Below are positions 30,688 to 39,771 of a stretch of 41,053 bases of DNA, piece by piece. A model generated the notes under the pieces. It saw nothing but the letters and a program-made list of their open reading frames with translations, did no database searches and was not told the DNA's origin. Position 1 is the stretch's first letter. The number at the start of each line of letters is the position of its first letter. Source of the stretch: Bacteroidales bacterium (GTDB lineage: Bacteria > Bacteroidota > Bacteroidia > Bacteroidales > FEN-979); the NCBI GenBank assembly GCA_023229525.1, contig JALNZC010000034.1, forward strand, positions 1 through 41,053, in the 5' to 3' direction. A program made the translations under genes and the position numbers.

Positions 30688-33669
30688 TTAGAATAAAAGA
30701 TTTACACCCAAAACAAACACCCTTGATCGAGGATACATATTATTGTCAATACCCACTGTTGAACCAAGGTTCACCTCAGGATCAAGTCCTTTGTATTTGG
30801 TGATGGTGAAAACATTATTCACTGTAAATGAGAGGCGCAGGTTAGCGGTGTTTTTGATCAGATTGCCAAAATCGTAGGCTATTGTGAGGTAATCCAGTTT
30901 AAAGTAAGAGGCATTCTGTACATAATAATCCGACTGATATTGGTTATTGACAAAGTTGACATCATAAACATCGGATGTTACATTGCTCAGATAAGGACCT
31001 TCCGAACGGTAAAGGTTTGAATAAACACCACGGTTGGCGGAAATGTTATTGTAAATATAGTTCCCGACAGCGGCATGACCTGCCGCAGCAAGACTCAGTT
31101 TTTTCCATGACAGGGTAGTAGAAACTCCATAAGTTGAAGTGGGATTTGCGCTCTTGTATCGATAGAGGTCTGCATTATTAATAATACCATCTCCATTTCT
31201 GTCCACATACATACCTTCGATTGGTTTACCGTTGGCATCATACACCTGCTGATAAACGTAGAAGGAATACATCGGGTAACCGACACTCTGGATCTGGAGG
31301 TTATTTCCGACACCACCACTGATTCCGCCAGTAGGGATTCCTGCATAATTCGGATCGTCGTTAACTGTGATCTTGGTGATCTCATTCTTATTAATTGTAG
31401 TATTGAAATTGAAATCCCATTTCCAGTCCTTGGTCACAATCGGTTTTAAACCGAGGTTGAACTCCCATCCTTTGTTTTGCATATCGCCGATGTTGGTCCA
31501 TACATAGTTGGAAAGGTTGGTCCCTGCTGGTACAGGCACAAAACACAACATATCGGAAGTTTTACGGATATAATAATCAATTGCTCCAGTGATCCGGTCA
31601 TTGAAAAAGCCAAAATCAAGTCCGAAGTTTGTCGTTGCGGTAGTTTCCCATTTCAAACCGGCATCATACGCATTGGCACGGAGCGTTGTATAAAACACAT
31701 TGCCGAACTGGTATTGGGCATACTGGTCGCTGGCGGTATATGTTGCCAATGAAGGATACCAGTTGTCACCAAGGTCCTGCTGACCCGTTTTACCCCAACC
31801 AACCCTTAATTTTAATTGAGATACTACCTTTGAATTTCTTAGGAACACTTCATCGTTGATCTTCCATGCCAGGGCGACCGACGGGAAGAGTCCCCAGCGG
31901 GTGTTCTTTGAGAATTTAGAGGAACCGTCATCCCGTAAAGTAAAGGTAAGAAGATAACGGTTGGCGAGGGTATAATTCAAACGACCATAGAATGAAATCA
32001 GAAAATATTCTTTTTTCGCGGTCACATCTTTGGTGCGTGCCGTATCATGAGGTATATTACTATCATGATTGTTGGCTTCAAAATAAAAATGCTGCCATGA
32101 ATAACCGGCCATGACATCGAATTTGCTCTTGATCGATTTTACCTCTTTTACATAATTCAGATAGAAATCGAGCACTTTGTTGTTTTTCGTCTGGTCATAG
32201 GTGTTGTCCGTCCCTTTATTGGAATAAACCCAGGGGGCATTTATGGGCACATAAACGGTACCGTTACTTTTTGAGTAGTCAATACCGAGGTTCAATACGG
32301 CCCGTAAGTCGGGAAAGAAATGCAATTTATAATCAAGTTGCAGGTTTCCGAGGAAACGATTGACTTTTGAATTATCCTCCCTCATTTTCAATAATGCAAC
32401 CGGGTTTGAGGTGGCCTGGCCCACCGGAACGCTATCTCCAGCCTGTAGCCAAGCCCAATAACCGCCAAAATTGTTGTTCGCGTTAACCGGTTTGGTAGGG
32501 TCAAATGCAATAGCAGCGCCGATAGCCCCATTATCTGCAAAATGGTTCTTTTCAAATAGATATTTTGCATTCACATTGACCTTTAAATAGTTCTTGAAAA
32601 ACGTAGGATTGAGATTTAATCCAATAGAAGTTCTTTGCATGTTATCGGTGAGAAGGATACCATTCTGATATAAATAGCCGACCGAAAGCCGGTAAGGCAT
32701 CGTGCTGATGGCTCCTGTCAAAGCGATATTCTGATCGGTACTGATCGCTGATCTGAAAATTTCTTTCTGCCAATTGGTACTGTTGACACTATCAAGCAAC
32801 TTAAGTTTTGCGGCATCCCCGGCATAACGTTGCTTAAAAAGACTACGGTAATCATCGGCGCCGAGCACACTGATCGTACGTGGTACCGTGGCAATAGATA
32901 CATTACCTGAATATTCCACCCCGATCTTTTTCGCACCTGCGACACCTTTTTTTGTTGTAATAAGGATAACCCCATTCGAAGCGCGTGAACCGTAGATCGC
33001 GGTTGCTGAGGCATCTTTCAGTACGGTGTAAGTATCAATGTCGTCCGGATTAATCATGCTCAAACTCCCACGGGCGCCTGCCGTGCTTGTGTTGTCAACA
33101 GGAACTCCATCGATAACGATCAAGGGATCATTGGAGGCATTAAGTGAGGAACCGCCCCTGATACGGATTACGGCATCACCACCCGGTGCGCCACCCAAGG
33201 TGGTTACCTGGACACCGGGAATTTTCCCGATGATCAATTGTTGCGGGGAAGAAATCAAACCCTGATTAAAACTTTTTTTATCAATCGCCGTGACAGAACC
33301 GGTAGCGTCCGATTTTTTAACACTTCCATATCCGATCACAACAATCTCATTCAGGCTGCTGATCCCTGCTTCCAGAATAACATTGATTATCTTTTCCCCG
33401 GTGAATGATTTCTCCTGGGACTGATAACCAACATAAGAAAATACCAGGATAGCACCCGGTTTTACTTTAATAGAATAATTCCCGTCAATATCTGTGACAG
33501 CACCGAGCGACGTATTTTTAATCAGAACGGTGACTCCAGGTATTGAACTGCCATCTGCTGCATCTGTCACTTTTCCACTCACAGCAACTTCCTGTGCAAA
33601 AACCACCGATCCCGAAGCAAAGGTGATCAAAAGTAACAGAAAACGCAACCATAGTACTCGTTTCTTCAT
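30688..33669 (-). CDS. susC: SusC/RagA-family TonB-dependent outer-membrane transporter
   Basis: SusC imports oligosaccharides across the outer membrane using TonB energy. I place the start at the ATG at 33669 (993 residues), where MKKRVLWLRFLLLLITFASGSVVFA is a standard signal peptide. An in-frame ATG at 33696 would put nine extra residues before it. After the signal comes a carboxypeptidase-D-like regulatory domain (about 27-105, VSGKVTDAADGSSIPGVTVLIKNTSLG). The SusC signature LNEIVVIGYGSVKKSDATGSV and the plug (about 125-235, IRIRGGSSLNASNDPLIVIDGVPVD, GSRASNGVILITTKKG) follow. A 22-strand barrel extends to the terminal RSRVFVLGVNLLF. It is the first gene of susC-susD-susE and is divergent from the amylase at 34084. 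No sigma or anti-sigma genes are adjacent. Confidence 0.95.
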   Translation of the reverse strand: MKKRVLWLRFLLLLITFASGSVVFAQEVAVSGKVTDAADGSSIPGVTVLIKNTSLGAVTDIDGNYSIKVKPGAILVFSYVGYQSQEKSFTGEKIINVILEAGISSLNEIVVIGYGSVKKSDATGSVTAIDKKSFNQGLISSPQQLIIGKIPGVQVTTLGGAPGGDAVIRIRGGSSLNASNDPLIVIDGVPVDNTSTAGARGSLSMINPDDIDTYTVLKDASATAIYGSRASNGVILITTKKGVAGAKKIGVEYSGNVSIATVPRTISVLGADDYRSLFKQRYAGDAAKLKLLDSVNSTNWQKEIFRSAISTDQNIALTGAISTMPYRLSVGYLYQNGILLTDNMQRTSIGLNLNPTFFKNYLKVNVNAKYLFEKNHFADNGAIGAAIAFDPTKPVNANNNFGGYWAWLQAGDSVPVGQATSNPVALLKMREDNSKVNRFLGNLQLDYKLHFFPDLRAVLNLGIDYSKSNGTVYVPINAPWVYSNKGTDNTYDQTKNNKVLDFYLNYVKEVKSIKSKFDVMAGYSWQHFYFEANNHDSNIPHDTARTKDVTAKKEYFLISFYGRLNYTLANRYLLTFTLRDDGSSKFSKNTRWGLFPSVALAWKINDEVFLRNSKVVSQLKLRVGWGKTGQQDLGDNWYPSLATYTASDQYAQYQFGNVFYTTLRANAYDAGLKWETTATTNFGLDFGFFNDRITGAIDYYIRKTSDMLCFVPVPAGTNLSNYVWTNIGDMQNKGWEFNLGLKPIVTKDWKWDFNFNTTINKNEITKITVNDDPNYAGIPTGGISGGVGNNLQIQSVGYPMYSFYVYQQVYDANGKPIEGMYVDRNGDGIINNADLYRYKSANPTSTYGVSTTLSWKKLSLAAAGHAAVGNYIYNNISANRGVYSNLYRSEGPYLSNVTSDVYDVNFVNNQYQSDYYVQNASYFKLDYLTIAYDFGNLIKNTANLRLSFTVNNVFTITKYKGLDPEVNLGSTVGIDNNMYPRSRVFVLGVNLLF

Positions 33670-33770
33670 AGAGCTGAATTTGTAAAGGTTAAACATTCTG
33701 TTGATTGATTATTTGATATATATTTTGATGCATTGTCCTCGCGTAAAAATAATGATTTATTTCGGTGATT

Positions 33771-33789
33771 TGCCAGGGAAATTCTGGCA
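33771..33789 (-). promoter_or_regulatory. Inverted repeat upstream of susC, candidate operator
   Basis: TGCCAG and CTGGCA are perfect 6-bp arms with a 7-nt spacer, in otherwise AT-rich DNA. Position in the divergent susC/amylase region suggests a regulator site or a 5'-leader hairpin. The binding protein is unknown. Confidence 0.35.
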
Positions 33790-34059
33790 TAATGGAAAAA
33801 AGCATGAAATATATAATAATTTATTGATAATGAAATTATTACACTGAATTTTTTTTCTTTTGAGGTGTAAAAATAATTAAAATTTTGACACTTATTGAAA
33901 TTGTAATAAATAATTTAAGGTTAATTCATAAAAAAATCAGCTGCTCATCATTTCTTCAGACTTACAAAATCTTCCTTGATTATTCTATGTTTAACTGGGA
34001 ACGAAACCCTGATCATCGGCAACTTCAGGATAAACCGCACCACGGAATCGATTATTTTG

Positions 34060-34067
34060 TAAATTTG
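34060..34067 (+). promoter_or_regulatory. -7 box for the T9SS amylase
   Basis: TAAATTTG matches TAnnTTTG, 16 nt upstream of the ATG at 34084. No -33 TTTG at the expected distance. Confidence 0.45.
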
Positions 34068-34083
34068 TATCAAATAGAAAATT

Positions 34084-36945
34084 ATGAATAATTTGAAAAA
34101 ATTTCCTCTCTCATTTCTCCTTTTCATTGCTGCCCTATTATCATCCGGTTCAATTTTCGCGCAGGTCATCACCACCATACCGATATTTCCGATTGATAAT
34201 GATTCGGCGACCATCATTTTTGACGCTGCACAAGGTAACCGGGAACTCATGAATGTGGCTCCACCTATTTATGCCCATACCGGAGTTATCACCAACCTCA
34301 GTACTTCCCCGACAGACTGGAGATATGTGATTGCCGGTTGGAATGAAAATCTTCCCAAAGCACAAATGACACCGCTGGGAAATAACAAGTACCGGCTCAA
34401 AATAAAACCTGCGATCCGGAATTTTTATGGGGTTCCCCCTAGCGAGCAAATTGAGAAGATGGCATTCGTATTCCGCAATGCCGATGGCAGTAAAGTGGGC
34501 CGCAATGCCGACGGCAGCGATATTTATGCCGACGTCTATCCTCCCGTCATGAGCGTAAATATTGTACTTCCCGTCAATAAAAACCTTTATTTGAAGCAAA
34601 ATGATACCATCCTTGTTTCCGCCATCAGCCCGTTGGCCGATTCCTTGAAGCTGTTCGTCAACGGTAACCTTTTAAAAACTATTGCCGGTCAATTTATTAC
34701 CGATACACTGCTTGCTGACAATTTTGGCTACAATTGGATAAAACAGTGGGTCCGTATCGTTGCAAAGAACAATACCGCATCAGCTGCCGACTCATTTTCC
34801 TATACCGTGATTCCAACTCCGGTTGTGGCGGATCTTCCACCGGGAATGACAGACGGAATCAATTATATCGATTCTGCTACGGCTGTTCTATGTCTCTATG
34901 CACCATATAAGAAAAATGTCTTCGTCATCGGAGAATTTAATAACTGGCAAATTGATTCAAACTACTACACGAAAATCACTCCCGACGGCAAACGATACTG
35001 GCTACAGCTTAATAACCTCATACCAAAACAAGAATATATCTTTCAGTACCTGGTAGATGGCAATATTCGCATTGGCGATCCTTATGCCGATAAAGTGAGC
35101 GATCCCGACGACCAGTATATCTCTCCTGTTACCTATCCCAACCTTAAACCTTATCCGACAAGCAGGACCACCGGTATAACAACTTATCTTCAGACTAATC
35201 AGGACCCTTATCCATGGAACCTTCAGCCTTTTGTCCCTCCGGCCATCACCGACCTTGTGATTTATGAGTTGTTGATCCGGGATTTTACGACCGCGCACGA
35301 TTATCCATCCTTGATCGACACCCTCGGTTACCTGAAAAACCTTGGTGTCAATGCAATTGAACTCATGCCCATCATGGAATTTGAAGGCAATATCAGCTGG
35401 GGTTACAACCCCGATTATTCCTTTGCCGTTGATAAATATTACGGAACGAAAAACGGTTTAAAACAGTTTGTCGAAGCGGCTCATGCCAAAGGTATTGCCG
35501 TGATCCTCGATATCGTTTGCAATCATCATTTCGGCAACTCTCCACTGGTAAAATTATATTGGGACCAGGGTAATCAGCGTCCGGCGGCCAACAGTCCGTG
35601 GTTCAACCAAATTCCAAAACATCCTTACAACGTCGGACTTGATTTTAACCACGAATCACCCGATACCAAAACCTACATGGAACGGCTTATCACTTACTGG
35701 ATCAACGAATATCATGTGGATGGTTACCGGTTTGATATGTCGAAAGGATTTACCCAGCGCAACTCTTATCCCAACAATGTGACCTTATGGGGCCAATACG
35801 ATTTGGGCCGGATCAATATCCTGAAAAACTACGCTAATGTCATTCACGCAATAAACCCCAATATCTATGTGATCCTTGAACATTTTGCCGATAATTCGGA
35901 AGAAGTTGAACTCTCGAACAACAATATGCTGCTTTGGGGCAATATGACCGGGTCGTATGAGGAAGGTGCAATGGGTTGGAATGACAATAACAAATCGGAT
36001 CTTTCCTGGGCTTCATATAAAACACGTGGTTGGTCACAGCCTAATCTTGTTGCATACCAGGAGAGCCATGATGAGGAACGGATGATGTTCAAGACCATTA
36101 CTTACGGAAATGCTACTCAACCCCAGTATAAGATACAGAATGATACCAACAGGAGTCTCAAGCGGATTGAACTTGCCGCAAATTTCTTTTTCACCATTCC
36201 GGGACCTAAAATGATATGGCAATTCGAGGAATTGGGATATGATTATTCCATTCAATACGGCGGAGATCGCCTTGCCCCGAAACCCATCCGTTGGGATTAC
36301 CAGAACCAGTGGAGAAGAGGGTATACAAAAAATATATTTTCTGCCCTCATTGACCTGAAAAAAACGCTACCGGTGTTCAGGACAACAGATTATGCCATCG
36401 ACCTGAATTCGGCAGTTAAAAGATTATGGCTGAAACATGCATCCATGGATGCAACTGTCCTTGGTAATTTTGATGTGGTCGAGCGATCGGTGATCCCCAA
36501 TTTTACAAAGCGCGGCAAATGGTATGAATATTATACAGGTGACTCCCTGGTTGTAGCGGATACTCTTGCCCCGCTCACTTTCGATCCCGGCGAATACAGG
36601 ATTTATACCACCTCACGTTTATCTAAACCGGTTTTTACAGGAATGGATGAATTGGCTCTTCCGGGTTCAAACCAATCCGGAAATGTTTTGGTTTATCCAA
36701 ATCCTTCACGCGGTATTGTAAATTTCGAATTCAAACTTCCCGATCCCGGTCCGGTGGAGATTACCGTTTATGATATATTCGGAAGAAGGATCAAACATGC
36801 CATGGCTGAACAGTTGCCGCCGGGGATCCATCAGTACACGATGTACCTGGACTCAAAGAATGGAGATCGTTTAACACCCGGTGTATACATGTACGTGTTA
36901 CAGTCCGGGAAATTGCGCTCGCAGGGAAAACTGATCCTTCAATGA
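34084..36945 (+). CDS. T9SS-exported multidomain GH13 alpha-amylase
   Basis: This 953-residue secreted amylase has signal peptide MNNLKKFPLSFLLFIAALLSSGSIFAQ. An N-terminal beta domain (about 28-155) contains FPIDNDSATIIFDAAQGNREL and resembles Bacteroidota alpha-amylase accessory domains. An Ig-like linker follows (about 160-245), then a CBM48-like module (about 255-345, VFVIGEFNNWQID). The barrel spans about 390-790: IYELLIRDFTTAHDY, LDIVCNHHFGNSP, D551 (DGYRFDMSKGF), E599 (ILEHFAD) and D663 (ESHDEERMMF). A T9SS type A sorting domain ends it (about 868-953: VLVYPNPSRGIVNFEFKLPDPG, YDIFGRRIK, TPGVYMYVL). It is probably the surface or extracellular enzyme that starts starch breakdown, replacing a SusG-type lipoprotein. 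It diverges from susC and converges on the minus-strand gene at 36959 with a 13-bp gap. Confidence 0.9.
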   Translation: MNNLKKFPLSFLLFIAALLSSGSIFAQVITTIPIFPIDNDSATIIFDAAQGNRELMNVAPPIYAHTGVITNLSTSPTDWRYVIAGWNENLPKAQMTPLGNNKYRLKIKPAIRNFYGVPPSEQIEKMAFVFRNADGSKVGRNADGSDIYADVYPPVMSVNIVLPVNKNLYLKQNDTILVSAISPLADSLKLFVNGNLLKTIAGQFITDTLLADNFGYNWIKQWVRIVAKNNTASAADSFSYTVIPTPVVADLPPGMTDGINYIDSATAVLCLYAPYKKNVFVIGEFNNWQIDSNYYTKITPDGKRYWLQLNNLIPKQEYIFQYLVDGNIRIGDPYADKVSDPDDQYISPVTYPNLKPYPTSRTTGITTYLQTNQDPYPWNLQPFVPPAITDLVIYELLIRDFTTAHDYPSLIDTLGYLKNLGVNAIELMPIMEFEGNISWGYNPDYSFAVDKYYGTKNGLKQFVEAAHAKGIAVILDIVCNHHFGNSPLVKLYWDQGNQRPAANSPWFNQIPKHPYNVGLDFNHESPDTKTYMERLITYWINEYHVDGYRFDMSKGFTQRNSYPNNVTLWGQYDLGRINILKNYANVIHAINPNIYVILEHFADNSEEVELSNNNMLLWGNMTGSYEEGAMGWNDNNKSDLSWASYKTRGWSQPNLVAYQESHDEERMMFKTITYGNATQPQYKIQNDTNRSLKRIELAANFFFTIPGPKMIWQFEELGYDYSIQYGGDRLAPKPIRWDYQNQWRRGYTKNIFSALIDLKKTLPVFRTTDYAIDLNSAVKRLWLKHASMDATVLGNFDVVERSVIPNFTKRGKWYEYYTGDSLVVADTLAPLTFDPGEYRIYTTSRLSKPVFTGMDELALPGSNQSGNVLVYPNPSRGIVNFEFKLPDPGPVEITVYDIFGRRIKHAMAEQLPPGIHQYTMYLDSKNGDRLTPGVYMYVLQSGKLRSQGKLILQ

Positions 36946-36958
36946 TACCCGGAGTTCG

Positions 36959-39652
36959 TTAACGAACAGGGGCGGTGGTTCTGATAAGACGGTTCCACTC
37001 ATCTTGATAAGCGTCCTTGAAAACCCGGAACCACTTGTCAACCGGGGGAAACTGCTTATCCCCTTTTTCAGGTAGGATCTTCAATCGGTTCAAAAAGTCC
37101 AGTTGGGCCAATTTCCTTCCCAGTTCTTCCTGGACTATTTTGGTATTGGCAGACTGAAAATCCTCTTCCTGAAGCAATGTCAAAAAACGAAAAGCCTCCC
37201 TGTCATCACTTTTTGCCTGGTAAAATTGTATCGCCTGGAAGGTCAGATAAGGATTATTCCTGGAACTGACAAAATCAAAAATGGGTTCAGAAACACAACC
37301 CAGATGTTCCAGCTGGCAAGTCCGGTACATTTTTTCAGTCTCATAAAGAATGTTGATGGCTGTGTCATAACCACCGGAAGCCACCCATTTCCGTGCGTTT
37401 TCGATGTTTTCCTGGTAAATTACTGCCGGTGCATATTTCTTAAGACTATCCGTTACGGAATTCGTCGGTAATCCGCACCCGGCGATGGAATTCGCAATCC
37501 CGACCGCCCGTTTCATGTAAACCGCGGCATTCCGAAAATTTTTCAGCGCGATGTTACGGTCAGCGCAGATCATCTGGTAAGTAACTGAATCGTTCAAATC
37601 TCTGCATTTTTGTTCACCGATCTTTTCCCGGAACCGGTTCAGGGCAGAATCGAATTCCGGGTCTTCAGCAAGACCATGGGTCGATCCAAGTATACGGATC
37701 TGCTCAAGAGATGCTTCCGCAGCGCCAAACCTGCTGGCCCAGATATCTTTCATGGCAGTACTCAAATCAATCAGCAGATGGTTTTTCATAGCTTTGCGGT
37801 AAAGTGAATCGAATTCCCCGAATGGGGTCAAACGAAACTGGTCTTTAAGCAAACGCACCTGATCAAAATATTCAATTGCAAGGGTAAACTGACGGCGTTC
37901 CAGCGCTTGTCTGCCGGCAGTGAATAGCTGTTTGTATCTGATCTGACCTATGAACGGGGCGACAGAATCATAACGTGTCTTGATAAAAAGATCATCCTGA
38001 AGCGCCGGTAGAAGTTTAATGGCATAGTCAAAATAAAACAGCGCTGAGTCCGGCTGATCATGTTTCATTGCTGAAAGAGAATGATTAATGGCTTCGGAAC
38101 ATATCCCGGTCAGGGCGCTTCTTTTCTTTGTAAAGAGTTGTTCTGCCACCGGAGCCAGTTCATCATGGGAATAGGTTTGTTCGAAAAGCCGGTAACAGCC
38201 GAGAGCATCCTCATATTTTTTCTGGTCAAGCAAATCATCACACCGGGAATTGCGCATAAAGAACAACTCACTGTAAACCTTTCGGTAGATTGAATCCGTG
38301 GGGATAAGATCCGGATGCATCGACCGGTATTCCGATGCTTTTGCAAGATAATCATCAGCCATTTGATACTTCTGATTACGGATACATCCGGAAGCAATAC
38401 CGACGTAAGCATTGTAAATCTCTGTAGAAGCATGGATAAGGAGTTCGTCTTCATCAGTAAAATTGCCAATCACCGGGTTCGCGGCAACAAACTTTTTTGC
38501 ATTTTCAATCAGCGAAATAGCCTCCGCGTATTGGTTCTTTTCCATCAGAAACCGGGCAAGCTGACGATATGAAACCATTATCCGTTGCGAAACGAAACGA
38601 ATGACCGTATCACTGCCGGCATCCGGATACATTTTCCGAAGTAACGATTCCAGGATATTCTGGTCCGCAGGAAAGGAAATTCCTTCAAAATAATGATCGA
38701 GGTAATCACGATATAATTCACCGTGAAAATCATCCATTAGCTGAGATTTCCATACAAAGGAAAGCATCCTGGAAGTGAAAAAATCAGCTATCCTTATTAA
38801 ATTCCCGTCCCAGGGAACAGCTCCCGTTCCCAGCAACGCATCAACATAATTATAAGTCAGCGTCCGTGATACCTTATATAAACTATTGTACCTGGAAACC
38901 AAATGTCTGGGGTCAAAACCGGAATCCGGAAGGTTTTGAGAGAAATTCCGGGTATTAATCCGCGCCAATACTTTGTTGATCTCTTCTACCTGGATAAAAT
39001 GAAGCGGAAGTAAAGCAGGATTGGAAATATCGATGGTATCAGCCACCAACTGCAAGGAGTCAAGCAGGATTGACGAAGCATAATAATCATCGATCAACTG
39101 TCTTCGCTGCCTGAACCGGGAAAGTTGTATGGAATCATAGGAAAAACAGATATCACGCAAGAGTATCGTGTCTTGGCTCGGATCAAAGCTGTCTACCGGT
39201 ATTTCAAAAAGGATACTGTCGTGCAGGCTTATCCTCCGGGAAACCAGACGTTGTTCCGTGAAGCTGGAACTATCGTAGCGACTGGCCCATCGCAAAGTCA
39301 TCTCCAGGTGTGATGGAATCAGGACATCTGAAATATCGAACTGACGATACAGAATATCTCCCTGTATCACCGGATCGAGGAACAAAGCCCGGAGCCGGTT
39401 TTTCCCGTCCCAAAACCCCATCGAAACCTGTGATGTGAAAGAGAGATCCAGTCTTACCATCCAGGGTTCCCGCAAAACATGCTTGGCTATCTCACGGACG
39501 ATTTCATTACCGTTTCCGGAATTTCCATCTTCAGGAATTTTATACAATATTGGTTGGGTAATTCTTTTTGATAACCTGTAAAAATCAGGTTGAGCAATCA
39601 AAAGAACTGGATGAAAAAGGGATAGGAAAAGTATTGGAATAAATCTCCGCAT
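36959..39652 (-). CDS. Large secreted helical-repeat (TPR-like) protein of unknown function
   Basis: I place the start at the ATG at 39652 (897 residues), because MRRFIPILFLSLFHPVLLIAQ then forms a proper signal peptide and a -7 box lies 29 nt upstream. An in-frame ATG at 39766 would add 38 residues before the signal sequence. The N-terminal part (to about residue 190) is beta-rich. The rest is helical, with several TPR-like pairs: DALGCYRLFEQTYSHDELAPVAEQLF, ALFYFDYAIKLLPALQDDL, and FTLAIEYFDQVRLLKDQFRL. Cys residues recur near helix ends (SGCIRNQK, SRCDDL, TGICSEA, RTCQLEHLGC). No enzyme motif, lipobox or sorting domain is visible. Location would be periplasm or outer membrane inner face. 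I do not recognise the family. Confidence 0.75.
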   Translation of the reverse strand: MRRFIPILFLSLFHPVLLIAQPDFYRLSKRITQPILYKIPEDGNSGNGNEIVREIAKHVLREPWMVRLDLSFTSQVSMGFWDGKNRLRALFLDPVIQGDILYRQFDISDVLIPSHLEMTLRWASRYDSSSFTEQRLVSRRISLHDSILFEIPVDSFDPSQDTILLRDICFSYDSIQLSRFRQRRQLIDDYYASSILLDSLQLVADTIDISNPALLPLHFIQVEEINKVLARINTRNFSQNLPDSGFDPRHLVSRYNSLYKVSRTLTYNYVDALLGTGAVPWDGNLIRIADFFTSRMLSFVWKSQLMDDFHGELYRDYLDHYFEGISFPADQNILESLLRKMYPDAGSDTVIRFVSQRIMVSYRQLARFLMEKNQYAEAISLIENAKKFVAANPVIGNFTDEDELLIHASTEIYNAYVGIASGCIRNQKYQMADDYLAKASEYRSMHPDLIPTDSIYRKVYSELFFMRNSRCDDLLDQKKYEDALGCYRLFEQTYSHDELAPVAEQLFTKKRSALTGICSEAINHSLSAMKHDQPDSALFYFDYAIKLLPALQDDLFIKTRYDSVAPFIGQIRYKQLFTAGRQALERRQFTLAIEYFDQVRLLKDQFRLTPFGEFDSLYRKAMKNHLLIDLSTAMKDIWASRFGAAEASLEQIRILGSTHGLAEDPEFDSALNRFREKIGEQKCRDLNDSVTYQMICADRNIALKNFRNAAVYMKRAVGIANSIAGCGLPTNSVTDSLKKYAPAVIYQENIENARKWVASGGYDTAINILYETEKMYRTCQLEHLGCVSEPIFDFVSSRNNPYLTFQAIQFYQAKSDDREAFRFLTLLQEEDFQSANTKIVQEELGRKLAQLDFLNRLKILPEKGDKQFPPVDKWFRVFKDAYQDEWNRLIRTTAPVR

Positions 39653-39681
39653 CAGAAAATCCAAGTCAACAAATGAAAATA

Positions 39682-39689
39682 CAAAACTA
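39682..39689 (-). promoter_or_regulatory. -7 box for the helical-repeat protein gene
   Basis: On the minus strand this reads TAGTTTTG, matching TAnnTTTG, 29 nt upstream of the start at 39652. It supports that start over the one at 39766. The -33 element is not clear. Confidence 0.4.
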
Positions 39690-39693
39690 TGCA

Positions 39694-39723
39694 TTTGTTT
39701 GTTTGATATTCTTTCTATATTTG
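39694..39723 (+). promoter_or_regulatory. Promoter of the RND adaptor gene
   Basis: TTTG at 39694-39697 and TATATTTG at 39716-39723 are separated by 18 bp, close to the Bacteroidota consensus. The ATG is 48 nt downstream. Confidence 0.5.
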
Positions 39724-39771
39724 GTTTCCTTTTTAATTTAGAAACATACCTATCTGCAAATAACAATTGAT

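Larger units (their letters stand above)
33697..34083. other. Divergent regulatory region between susC and the T9SS amylase
   Basis: This 387-bp AT-rich spacer contains no gene. It holds the inverted repeat TGCCAG-N7-CTGGCA (33771-33789), 102 nt upstream of the chosen susC start, and a TAAATTTG box (34060-34067) for the plus-strand amylase. I could not find a clear TAnnTTTG box for susC on the minus strand. Confidence 0.55.

Noticed and set aside
33670..33696. ATG at 33696 as start of susC
   Set aside because: It adds nine residues in front of a standard signal peptide; the ATG at 33669 fits the family better, although the upstream start cannot be excluded.
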